The notes beneath the pieces are model-generated. The model made no database searches and was not told where the DNA came from. It was given only the letters and a program-made list of their open reading frames with translations. Position numbers and translations under genes: made by a program. From NCBI GenBank assembly GCA_017403825.1, contig JAFRDO010000027.1:62001-126000 (forward strand): a stretch of 64,000 bases of DNA, written 5' to 3'. Every line of letters starts with the position of its first letter. Positions within the stretch are counted from its first letter, which is position 1. The DNA is from Kiritimatiellia bacterium (lineage in GTDB: Bacteria > Verrucomicrobiota > Kiritimatiellia > RFP12 > UBA1067). Positions 1 through 8,802 of this stretch are shown in pieces.

Positions 1-1374
1 AACATCCTGACGTTCGCATACATGTACACGCTCAAGCCGCCGAAGACCATGAGGGTGCATCCCAACGTCATCATCTGCTGCTGCACCGACGGCTGCGATT
101 TCTCCAAGCCCATCCTGGAATCGCGGTGGAAAGGATGCAAGGCGTTCGTGGAGAACTTCAGGAAGTGGAAAGAGATTGCCGACAAGATCTACATCTGGGA
201 CTACTCGGCCAACTTCAAGTATCTTTTCCAGCCGTTCGAGTGCTGCCACGTGATGCCCGAGAACTTCCGCTACTTCCGCGAGATGGGGGCGTTCGGCGTG
301 TTCGAAGAGGGCGACCACTACGGCGTCAAGTGCGTTGACGAGGCGTTGAAGACGTGGGTCATCGGACATCTTCTCTGGAATCCCGACCAGCCCCTTGAGC
401 CGTTGCTGGACCGTTTCTTCAAGGGCTATTACGGGGCGGCGGCAAGTGTCGCCCGCGGTTACTACAATGCTCTCGTGGAGCAGGAGAAAAAGCGCGACGA
501 GACGAAAGAGCCGCTTGTCATGTGGGGGACGCAGCTGAACGACCCATGCCAGCCTATTGAGTTCTTCAACGAGTGGTCGGCGAAATGGACTGCGGCGCTG
601 GAACTTGTGAAAGATGACCCGATCCGCCGCGAAAACGTCTACTGGGCGCGGCATAACGCGGATCTCGTGCGGCTTGTCAGGTCCAGGCTTGGAGCGAAGT
701 ATTCGCTTTCGTCCGGCGCCGCCGCGGCTGACCTAAAGGCCGAACGCGCCGCGCTAAAGCCTGTCGCCGAACGCGTGCTGGCCGATTTCGCCCGCGTCAA
801 GGGGCTCAACAAGTTCCGTGACGACAAGATGGTACGCGAGAGAGTCGAGACGATCGCACGTCTTGACTTGACGAAGTCGGAAAGATGCACCGCCGGCAGG
901 GTAATCGTACCTGTCGCAGACATGCGCACCGACGACCAGACGGCAACGAAGCGTGTCGAAGATCCGCTCGCGGCAAACGGGAAAGCCGTCCGCATGGGAG
1001 CGTCCGCGCCCGGCGAAATGCGCCACTGCCTCGCCTTCCGCGAAGAATCGTTCTTGAAGGATCCTGCCGCGAAGATCGGCATACGCGTACATGCGAGGGT
1101 CGAGAAGACCGGCGTCGCAAAAGGCACGGCGTTTTCAGTCGGCACGTGCGATCTCGTCACCTATGCCAAGCGTGACATCAGGAACTTCCATGTCGACATC
1201 GGGAAAGTCAAGGGAGACGGATACGAATGGTACGACGTGGATGGCACATGGAGCCCTGCGGGCAGCGAAACCCTGTGGATCGGCAACGGCACACGGGTCA
1301 ACGGCGAGAACCCATGCGTCAAGGCCGTATATTTCGACCAAATCGAACTTTATCTTAAACCAGGTCTTCCATGA
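1..1374 (+). CDS. DUF4838 domain protein (5' truncated)
   Basis: The reading frame is open from base 1, seven codons before the first ATG at 22, so the true start lies outside the window. The visible N-terminus (AYMYTLKPPKTMRVHPNVII) matches the conserved core of DUF4838, a family of large putative secreted glycosidase-like proteins in PVC bacteria and Bacteroidetes. The C-terminal part from about residue 290 looks like a beta-sandwich, possibly carbohydrate-binding. No signal peptide can be seen because the start is missing. The last residues (LKPGLP) and the stop are encoded inside a 61-bp sequence identical to the 3' end of the deacetylase-like gene at 20.8 kb, so the native C-terminus may have been replaced by a few residues. 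The exact substrate cannot be told. Confidence 0.75.
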   Translation, partial: NILTFAYMYTLKPPKTMRVHPNVIICCCTDGCDFSKPILESRWKGCKAFVENFRKWKEIADKIYIWDYSANFKYLFQPFECCHVMPENFRYFREMGAFGVFEEGDHYGVKCVDEALKTWVIGHLLWNPDQPLEPLLDRFFKGYYGAAASVARGYYNALVEQEKKRDETKEPLVMWGTQLNDPCQPIEFFNEWSAKWTAALELVKDDPIRRENVYWARHNADLVRLVRSRLGAKYSLSSGAAAADLKAERAALKPVAERVLADFARVKGLNKFRDDKMVRERVETIARLDLTKSERCTAGRVIVPVADMRTDDQTATKRVEDPLAANGKAVRMGASAPGEMRHCLAFREESFLKDPAAKIGIRVHARVEKTGVAKGTAFSVGTCDLVTYAKRDIRNFHVDIGKVKGDGYEWYDVDGTWSPAGSETLWIGNGTRVNGENPCVKAVYFDQIELYLKPGLP

Positions 1375-1415
1375 AGATGAAGCGGTAGCCGCGCTCCTTC
1401 AGCGTGCGGGCGACG
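1355..1415. repeat. 61-bp direct repeat, left copy
   Basis: Identical over 61 bases to 20825-20885 in the same orientation; both flanks diverge immediately. Read on the minus strand it is the last 19 codons plus TAA stop of the deacetylase-like gene at 20825-21928. It therefore looks like a gene-end remnant or attachment-type duplication rather than a random repeat. See the paired finding on the bracketed cassette. Confidence 0.9.
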
Positions 1416-1441
1416 TCCCGCCTCCGATCGACTCTTATTCG

Positions 1442-4400
1442 TTATTTGCACACTTGCAACGAAACAGGTCCCAACAATCCGGCCGGCACGAACGGATCCT
1501 TTGCCGAGGGATTGTACTCATTCCGATAAAGGATCCATGTCTGACGCTTCTCGACAGGCTGCCCCAGATCGAAAATGACGCGATTGCGCCATGTGTTGAC
1601 AACCTCAATCCGAAGATCATTCCGTCCTGTTCTCACAAAGTCCGTGATGTCACATGCATACGGCTCGCACCAGAGCGTGCGTACCCGATGGCCATTGACA
1701 AAGACATCGGCAATCGTCTCAACGGCGCCAAGATCCAAGACAACGCGCTCTCCGTCCTGTTCGCAGTCAAACTCGCTCATATATGCGGCCGTTCCTGAAA
1801 AAGCCCGCTCCTCGCGGGAAAGCCCTGCCAGTGCCGACCACGATTCGGGCGTTTCAAGCGCGACTGTCCTTCCGTTCGGGAAGGCAAGCTTCCACGGACC
1901 CACTTTCCGCACCCGCCGATTGTCAGATGCATACCGCGTTGCAAACGCACGCGTATTCTTTGACGTGCCTTTGGAATCAAACACGACAAATACCGACTGC
2001 GAAGCCTGCAATGGGAATTCTTCACCATTTCGCCAGGCAAACACCTCCTGCGAGACCGGATCCACAATGCGGGCCAATCCCTTTGCACGAAACGTCACCT
2101 TGCCACGATAGCCATTTGTGCCAGCCGTCACAAAATATCGGTCAGAGTCGCCCACTTTCCGATGAATCCATCCGAAATCGTCCCTAAAACCGTCACCGAG
2201 GGGCTTTTCCGTCTCAACATCTTTGCCAAGACCAAGTTCCGACAACGCGGCGATGAGCGATTCCTTGCCGCCAAAGACAACCTTTCCTCCTGCGGCGGCC
2301 AGTTCCGAAAGACGTCGTTTCGTTGCCGGCAGCAGACGATAGTCATCGGGCATCCAAAGGACACGCCACGACGCGCCCTCGGGAATGCGAAAGACTCCGT
2401 CCTTGACCTCGAGCCTGTTAGTCAGCACGTCATGATTGAGATAGTCTGCACGATACCCTTCCGGCAGGGGGAAGTTCTCGTCCGGCTTATGATCGACGGC
2501 ATCGCCAAGATACCAAAGGATGTCCTGCGCTGGAACGCCCGCTTCCAAGAACTCCTCACACCTCGTCACCCAACCCGTGAACTCAGGCATGTACTTCCAC
2601 CAGGTCTGCAGGCGCGTGAACGGCGTCCCGTTGTATCCGCCCATGCAGCCTCCCGGCGGCAAGGCGGTCGGCGAGGGTGCATGCGTGTAGCTCTGAAAGG
2701 CCAGATGCGTGACGCCGCGGGCGAAATGCTGATTCGCAATCTCACGCAGTTCCCTGAAATCCTCGCTCCAGGTAATCCCCTCTCCAGTAAAAGCCTCCGC
2801 AGCAACGCGTCTCTTCCCGTAGATATGGGCTGCAGAGGCGCAAGGGCGAATCGGCTTGAATGAATAGGTCCCACATCCTCCTTCATCTTCCGAAACATGC
2901 GGGCGCCAGAATTCGCACATAGGCGCATCGGAATACTTCCAGTATTCAAGGAGATCGCCATAAATTATGTCTCCAAACGCCGTCTCGTAATACACCTCAA
3001 GCTCCGCTTCATGCGCAAGCTCGCTCATTCGTCCATAATAGTTCTTCGTGACAAGGTTGCCGTTTGTCCTACGCCAGTCGGTGAGAAACTTCTCCGTCTC
3101 AATAGGCGAACCGACGATCCATCCAAAGAGGGCAGGCAACCATCTACGCAGGTCGTAACCATTCGCGTCCAAGAAATACTCTTCCATCTTCGGAGTCCAC
3201 GTCTGGCAGAAACACTCCCAACTGTCAACAAGCATTGCCCTCATCTGCCCCTTGAGCGGACCATCGTTCAGTCTCCCGATAAACCCCTTAAAATGCGATT
3301 CTATACCGGCTGGATCAAGTTTGTCGCACTCCCATCCCGTCGCCTCCTTCGGTGCCGGTGAATTGACATGCTTCGCATTCACGTGCCCGAAGCGTATCAC
3401 AGTCCAATCCCCATCAGGGACTATCCATTCCCGTCGTCCTGTCAAATCGACAATTCTTTCCTGATCAATGAAGCATCCGCTTCCCATCGGCGGCGACACC
3501 ACCCTTTGAAGTGAACGAAGCGTACGCGCACTTCCGCCCTCCCAATCCGTCATGCGCGGAGCGGAACTGAGGTGTGGTTCACTGTATCGCTTGATCGGCA
3601 AATCATGCTCGAACCGGAATCGCCATATGCGCCCAGTATCTTCGCCACAGGCGAGCGTGTACGTTTCCACATAGTCACGCCAGTTTGTTGTCGGCAGCGG
3701 AGAACGCACAACCTCCTTCCATCCCTGTGAGGTTTGAACATCCAGCGCAATACGCATCCAGGGCATCTTGTATGCGTATGAACCGTTCCAGCAATCCACC
3801 CCCGGCAGGGCAAGAGAACGGACCGTCACTGGCTTTGCGAAATGAAAAATGCGGTTGTCGCCGTCTTTCTCGACCTTCTTAGGCTTCAGCATTGCATTCT
3901 CAGAATCACCTTCCGGCGTCGGAAACGCCAACACACACACATCTCGCCAGTCAGAATCGACATCGCGGAACTCTGCGGGAATATCCGGCAGATGAAACAT
4001 CTCGCCGCCCGAGAAATCTCTACGCGCCATCTTGATGTCTCGTTGGCAATGGTCAAGATCAATCCACGGTCCACCTGACTGCGACCATCCGGGGCAGTTC
4101 TGCACAGTCAAGGCAAGTCCCAGTCTATTGCACTCATTCCCAAGAAACGAAACAAGATCGTCCCATCCCGCACTGAGGCACGGCGTCTGCGTCTTTTCGC
4201 AGCCAGGCCAAACCATCGATTCCTTCTGGTCCTTGCCAGCCCGGTCGCCAATATGGAAGAACTGGACACCGGAAAAGCCAGCTTCCTTGATCGCCTCAAG
4301 ATCTAGTCGAAGGCCATCCTTGCGTACGTTTCCACCCATTAGACTGAGCCACGCCTCAGGGCCATGCAGCAGAGAGGCACGAGGAGCCTTCTCCGCTGAC

Positions 4401-4450
4401 ACGCACAGGACTACAAAAACAGCCGTTACAACAGCCAGAAGCTTCTTCAC
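1442..4450 (-). CDS. GH106-type alpha-L-rhamnosidase-like glycosidase
   Basis: This 1002-residue secreted protein has a signal peptide (MKKLLAVVTAVFVVLCVSA). It shows the N-terminal pattern of the GH106 family, including SLMGGNVRKDG near residue 36 and TVQNCPGWSQSGGPWI near 115-130. GH106 enzymes release terminal alpha-L-rhamnose with inversion, using a (beta/alpha)8 barrel followed by beta-sandwich domains. The C-terminal 150 residues (around DLGAVETIADVFVNGHRV) resemble a galactose-binding-like jelly roll. It is the first of a series of minus-strand glycan genes and starts 21 bp downstream of the rhamnosidase/esterase gene, so the two are probably co-transcribed. The family assignment is from motifs; activity on rhamnose is inferred from the family. 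Confidence 0.8.
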   Translation of the reverse strand: MKKLLAVVTAVFVVLCVSAEKAPRASLLHGPEAWLSLMGGNVRKDGLRLDLEAIKEAGFSGVQFFHIGDRAGKDQKESMVWPGCEKTQTPCLSAGWDDLVSFLGNECNRLGLALTVQNCPGWSQSGGPWIDLDHCQRDIKMARRDFSGGEMFHLPDIPAEFRDVDSDWRDVCVLAFPTPEGDSENAMLKPKKVEKDGDNRIFHFAKPVTVRSLALPGVDCWNGSYAYKMPWMRIALDVQTSQGWKEVVRSPLPTTNWRDYVETYTLACGEDTGRIWRFRFEHDLPIKRYSEPHLSSAPRMTDWEGGSARTLRSLQRVVSPPMGSGCFIDQERIVDLTGRREWIVPDGDWTVIRFGHVNAKHVNSPAPKEATGWECDKLDPAGIESHFKGFIGRLNDGPLKGQMRAMLVDSWECFCQTWTPKMEEYFLDANGYDLRRWLPALFGWIVGSPIETEKFLTDWRRTNGNLVTKNYYGRMSELAHEAELEVYYETAFGDIIYGDLLEYWKYSDAPMCEFWRPHVSEDEGGCGTYSFKPIRPCASAAHIYGKRRVAAEAFTGEGITWSEDFRELREIANQHFARGVTHLAFQSYTHAPSPTALPPGGCMGGYNGTPFTRLQTWWKYMPEFTGWVTRCEEFLEAGVPAQDILWYLGDAVDHKPDENFPLPEGYRADYLNHDVLTNRLEVKDGVFRIPEGASWRVLWMPDDYRLLPATKRRLSELAAAGGKVVFGGKESLIAALSELGLGKDVETEKPLGDGFRDDFGWIHRKVGDSDRYFVTAGTNGYRGKVTFRAKGLARIVDPVSQEVFAWRNGEEFPLQASQSVFVVFDSKGTSKNTRAFATRYASDNRRVRKVGPWKLAFPNGRTVALETPESWSALAGLSREERAFSGTAAYMSEFDCEQDGERVVLDLGAVETIADVFVNGHRVRTLWCEPYACDITDFVRTGRNDLRIEVVNTWRNRVIFDLGQPVEKRQTWILYRNEYNPSAKDPFVPAGLLGPVSLQVCK

Positions 4451-4471
4451 GACGTCTGTCCCACCTTCCTA

Positions 4472-7400
4472 TTATCTTCCGATTATATGTACGAGAATCG
4501 GTTTGAGCGCTTCTGCCCAAACATCATATCCAGGCGCAACAAGATGAAGTCCATCCTCTCGCATGAACCGAGATTTCGGCGTACCATCAGCATTGACAAA
4601 ATCGCTACGGAAATCGCACCAGAAAATATTTTCATCATCCACATAAGTGCGGACAATCTCATTGACCCTCTCATTGCGAACACGAAAAGCATCATTTGCA
4701 TCGGCTCCACGTAAAAGAATAGGAACGAGGACGATCTTTGACTTGGGCTGTTTGCGGGCGATGACATCCAATATTGCCCGAATACCTGCTGCAACATCTT
4801 CAGGCGTATCCTCCAATCCGTTGTTCGTGCCAACAAGCAGCATAACGCACTTCGCCTCGTATCCGTCCAGCTCTCCGTTCTCCATCCTCCAGAGAACATT
4901 CCGCGTCGTGTCTCCGCCATAGCCAAGATTCACGACAGAATACGACTTTCGCAATTCCGCCAGCCGATGCCCGCCCCAGTCGGAACCTGGTCCGCGAGCG
5001 CCTTCCCAGTCATGCGTGATAGAGTCGCCGAACATCACCAGGTCTATCTTCCCTTGATACGAGGCCAATTCAGAAAGTTTCGCCTCATGTCGCTTTTCCC
5101 ACCAGTCCGGAGCAAGTCCAAGGATATGTTGCATGCCTACATACGACAGTGGAGTCGCCGCGCGCGGCACACTTGCAAGTGCCGGGTCGGGAAATTCGTT
5201 CATGCCGGACTTTAGCGGAGAAACAACGCCCTTCCAGACGAAATCACCCTCAAGACCGGGCGGCAGGACAATCGACCCATGCGCACCACCGTCCCTGAAC
5301 TTCAAGTCCACAGCAACCTTTCCTTTAGGAGTCGGCGCAACAGCCCGAATCCACTTCAGCTTTCCGGGCTGCGGCTCTACGCGCACCCGTCCATAGCATG
5401 GCGAAGCTGGCCGGATACCGGCAATCGCCGACTGTAGAAAGTAAAGCGGACAGGCACTCCACGCATGACAGTCGCTACGAGAATCATTGTATTGCGTCTC
5501 AAAAGCCGTCCGCGCACCCCACGAGACGAGATCTTTCCAGCAGTGAAGTCTGTCAAGAATAACATCAGCGCGCCCGCACTGCGCAAGTGCCTCGAAAAGA
5601 TAATAAGTGAAATAAGAACTGACTTTTGCAAGGTCCTTGTTTGCAACAAGTGCACTCAAAGCGGAATCCCGTCGCGATTCCGTCAAAAGCCCTGAAACAA
5701 TGCCTATTGCCTGTGCGTGTTCACTGAAACTGTCCTTTGCCACAGTGTCGGCAATCAATCCGCGCTCTTCCGACCAGAAGTAATCCAACAGCGTCTTTGC
5801 CAGTCGCTCTTCTTTTCGTTTCCAGAACGCAACATGCTCAATCTCACCCAATGCCTTGTCAACCGAAGCGGCACTTTGAATGGCCAGAAGGTACAACAAG
5901 TTGTTAAGCGCACCGGCACTCTTTCCATGACCTACACACGGTGCACAACCTGTCGGGAAATCGGGATCTTCCTTCGCCCACTCCTTAACCCAGTCCATAA
6001 AGCTCCACCCAGGCAAATTCTCAAGCAAACCATTAGCATTCTCGTAAGCGGCAAGACCCGCCAGCGCGTGGCGCACACCTGGCATTCGCTGCCTGAGGAA
6101 TCCCAAGTCATCACGCCATAAAAGATGATCTCCGAACATCATGATCCAACACATCGTATAAGTGCTTGATTCCTGCAAGACACGAGACGGAAATTGCATT
6201 GGAATCATACCATTGTCGCGCCGATTCCAATCATAGATGCTCATAGCAAATCGCGCCATTCGCGGATCGGCTGTAAGAGTGTTGAGAATGTTCAACTGAA
6301 TGCGCGTGTCTCCAGCATACATCTGCTGCTCATAATATGGGCAATCAAACATCATCTCATGCATGCACGATTCAACGGTTCGGCGACAAATCCTAAGAAC
6401 GGCGTCTATCGACGAATCATTGCATTGGAACGAAGATTCAACCACAAGCGGATAACGCGTTTCTCCGATGGCAATTCGCTTGATGATCAACGGCAAATCG
6501 GATGTCTTTACCGTCACACGGCACCATCTGCCGCAACGCCACCAAGGAGTGGTGAAGAACGCATCAGTCCTACCATCGGAAACAAAAGTGTCCGAGAATA
6601 TCTGCGAAAAGCTTTTTCCTCGCCATTCGCTACGGTCGCCTTTCTTCCCTCGTTCGTCACGCAAGGACTCCGTCCATCCCCAGATCACGGTCGCACCCTT
6701 GCCGCCGGACGTCTCGAGTTCGGGATAGGCGCAGTAATAATCCTGCAAGTCCCACCAGAGGTCAATTTCAGTATTGGACGGAACAACAAACGGCTTCGTC
6801 AAGTCCTGTTCAACGTTGACAACGCGTCCGGGGGTCTTAATCACGTACATCTGGTCAGGACGATCCGCAGGGAAAAGCATCCATCCTGGCTGCCGCTCCC
6901 ACCATCTGGTTCCGTCAATACCAGAACGAATGACGGCTGGCACCTTCCAAGCCCAACTAGAAGGTTCTTCACGGATAATCCCCGTTCCAGTCACACGACA
7001 CTGGTTGCCAGCCCCCAACGTATCAGAAGTACCTCGATCCGTCATGACAGTACCCTTCAATGGTGCAACCAGCCATCTTCCCTTGCCAGTTGTCAGACTG
7101 ATATCATAATTACCTTCGGCTTTCAGCAAGAATCCGCCGCGATACGAAAGCTGTGCATTCGGAGCCGCCGATAAGAGCTGTTGACATACAGCTTCAAGCC
7201 GATGAGATCCATTCTCAAGTCCCCGAACTTCATAACTCTGATAATACCAGTGGTTCACATCCCCTCGTTGCGGACCGCGCGCTATCAGCACCCCGTCAAG
7301 CAACAATACGAAACGCTCGTCAGCCGTCACATCAAAACGAAGCACTGAACCATCTGAAACAAAATCGTTACGGAACCTGAAGAAACACCCTGGCTCCGCT

Positions 7401-7648
7401 CCAGCAAGTGCAGCGCGAACATGTTCATCCGCACAAGCAGATACACCGTACACCTCATGTCCTGGCATCCAAATCCATGACGCCATGTCGGCCGGCTGAA
7501 CTATCCTTACATTCTCGTCTCCACGCGAATAACGAGGCTCATTCATTATCTGTCGAAATTCAAACGCATGACCTGTAGTAACACAGGCAAACATAACCCC
7601 CAACGCATGAGCCAGGATCATTAATGGCTTCATTTTAGACAACGACAT
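4472..7648 (-). CDS. GH78-like alpha-L-rhamnosidase fused to SGNH esterase
   Basis: The start at 7648 (MSLSKMKPL) was chosen over an upstream in-frame start at 7765 because a GGAAGAGGAGG Shine-Dalgarno lies directly before it and it avoids overlap with the neighbouring gene. A signal peptide (MKPLMILAHALGVMFACVTTGHA) follows. The central part is a six-hairpin rhamnosidase: CPYYEQQMYAGDTRIQL carries the likely acid Glu, and TAFETQYNDS...CHAW the likely base Glu. The last ~200 residues are a complete SGNH/GDSL hydrolase with block I GDSIT, a GYGGD block, GTNN and the catalytic DGLH. Rhamnosidase and deacylase would thus be delivered together, fitting an acetylated rhamnose-rich glycan. Substrate is inferred from the families and neighbours. 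Confidence 0.82.
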   Translation of the reverse strand: MSLSKMKPLMILAHALGVMFACVTTGHAFEFRQIMNEPRYSRGDENVRIVQPADMASWIWMPGHEVYGVSACADEHVRAALAGAEPGCFFRFRNDFVSDGSVLRFDVTADERFVLLLDGVLIARGPQRGDVNHWYYQSYEVRGLENGSHRLEAVCQQLLSAAPNAQLSYRGGFLLKAEGNYDISLTTGKGRWLVAPLKGTVMTDRGTSDTLGAGNQCRVTGTGIIREEPSSWAWKVPAVIRSGIDGTRWWERQPGWMLFPADRPDQMYVIKTPGRVVNVEQDLTKPFVVPSNTEIDLWWDLQDYYCAYPELETSGGKGATVIWGWTESLRDERGKKGDRSEWRGKSFSQIFSDTFVSDGRTDAFFTTPWWRCGRWCRVTVKTSDLPLIIKRIAIGETRYPLVVESSFQCNDSSIDAVLRICRRTVESCMHEMMFDCPYYEQQMYAGDTRIQLNILNTLTADPRMARFAMSIYDWNRRDNGMIPMQFPSRVLQESSTYTMCWIMMFGDHLLWRDDLGFLRQRMPGVRHALAGLAAYENANGLLENLPGWSFMDWVKEWAKEDPDFPTGCAPCVGHGKSAGALNNLLYLLAIQSAASVDKALGEIEHVAFWKRKEERLAKTLLDYFWSEERGLIADTVAKDSFSEHAQAIGIVSGLLTESRRDSALSALVANKDLAKVSSYFTYYLFEALAQCGRADVILDRLHCWKDLVSWGARTAFETQYNDSRSDCHAWSACPLYFLQSAIAGIRPASPCYGRVRVEPQPGKLKWIRAVAPTPKGKVAVDLKFRDGGAHGSIVLPPGLEGDFVWKGVVSPLKSGMNEFPDPALASVPRAATPLSYVGMQHILGLAPDWWEKRHEAKLSELASYQGKIDLVMFGDSITHDWEGARGPGSDWGGHRLAELRKSYSVVNLGYGGDTTRNVLWRMENGELDGYEAKCVMLLVGTNNGLEDTPEDVAAGIRAILDVIARKQPKSKIVLVPILLRGADANDAFRVRNERVNEIVRTYVDDENIFWCDFRSDFVNADGTPKSRFMREDGLHLVAPGYDVWAEALKPILVHIIGR

Positions 7649-7665
7649 TCCTCCTCTTCCTGTGA

Positions 7666-8778
7666 CTATCGTAAATCTTTCGATGTCGCTAACGCCAACA
7701 CCCGTCCACGCTCCCCGACAGCACAATAGAAGTGATAGACAACACCCTGATGCTTGATAACCCACGGCTTATGCGCATGGACGCAATCCCATGAAACAGA
7801 CGGAAACACAAGTGGTTCACCCTTCCACTTTGTCCAATGGACAAGGTCACGGCTCACAGCAAATGTGTCGCCCGCATGCGTCTTGAACCGACCCCAGAGA
7901 TAACCGAAATAGAACATTACCCACTTATCGCCAATCTTACGAACCATTGGGTCAGCAGAGATGGCCGCCTCGTTTACGCCCTCGCGATCAAGTATCACTG
8001 GCTCACTACCATATCGTTCCCAGACGCGCATATCATCCGACACAGCCATTCCGATTGATTCAAGCCAACGTTGCGCCTGACCTGGTTGCTCACCAGTCTT
8101 GGCATTGTAGTACATGACATATTTCCGCCCCAATCGGCATGCTTCATCAGTAACGACAAAACTCTTGAACAAGGTCACATTCTCAAACCAGCGTGTGGAT
8201 TTATCCCATGGTGCCAATACCGGTCGTGATCCCTCTCGTGTCCATAACCTCGCAACAGACGGATCAATAGCTGTTGCTATACCTATCGCCAGAGGATCAG
8301 TCTCATAGCCAGTCTTCGCACCACCGATGTATGTCATCCAATATTTGCCATCCACCTTTGACAAAGTGTTAGAGCCATTCCACTGCATGTCCATCAGAGA
8401 AGGCCCGCCATCCGCCTGCGCACAGTCCCACATTCCTTCCGCTCCGCGCAATAAAACCGGGCCGAGCGTTTTCCAATGGAGCAAATCCGCCGATTTTGCC
8501 AGCCATGTCTCATACCCCATATTATCAAAGACGATGTACATCATGTACCAGGCATCTCCATATCGGAAGACATTAGGATTATCTAGCATCTTCCCCTCGG
8601 ACGGCTCTAAAACAATCCCATACTTATAAGGAGTCTTTATCTCTTCGTAAATCTTCTGCATCTCATCTGGTACAATATCCATATTCACAGCCGTCGTACC
8701 AGCCGTCATGCGTACATTTTCGCCACAAGCAAATAATATTAAAAACGAAAACAAACACAAATAAGTCAACCGTAACAT
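7666..8778 (-). CDS. Five-bladed beta-propeller glycosidase-like lipoprotein
   Basis: The 370-residue protein begins with a hydrophobic segment ending in LFAC, which fits a lipobox, so it is probably lipid-anchored. The rest shows repeated W/Y-rich blade motifs (NPNVFRYGDAWYMMYIVFD, KYWMTYIGGA, KWVMFYFGYLWG, VVYHFYCAVG), typical of the five-bladed propeller clans containing GH43, GH32 and related families. Acidic residues at blade starts (DNPNVF, DPMVRKIGDK) are plausible catalytic candidates. I cannot choose the precise family. It lies 17 bp upstream of the rhamnosidase-esterase gene and is presumably co-transcribed with it. Confidence 0.65.
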   Translation of the reverse strand: MLRLTYLCLFSFLILFACGENVRMTAGTTAVNMDIVPDEMQKIYEEIKTPYKYGIVLEPSEGKMLDNPNVFRYGDAWYMMYIVFDNMGYETWLAKSADLLHWKTLGPVLLRGAEGMWDCAQADGGPSLMDMQWNGSNTLSKVDGKYWMTYIGGAKTGYETDPLAIGIATAIDPSVARLWTREGSRPVLAPWDKSTRWFENVTLFKSFVVTDEACRLGRKYVMYYNAKTGEQPGQAQRWLESIGMAVSDDMRVWERYGSEPVILDREGVNEAAISADPMVRKIGDKWVMFYFGYLWGRFKTHAGDTFAVSRDLVHWTKWKGEPLVFPSVSWDCVHAHKPWVIKHQGVVYHFYCAVGERGRVLALATSKDLR

Positions 8779-8802
8779 ATCAGGCTCCCCTATTGAAACA
8801 CC

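Noticed and set aside
6194..7174. Plus-strand open frame (326 codons) within the rhamnosidase gene
   Set aside because: Antisense to conserved GH78-like motifs and lacking a ribosome site.
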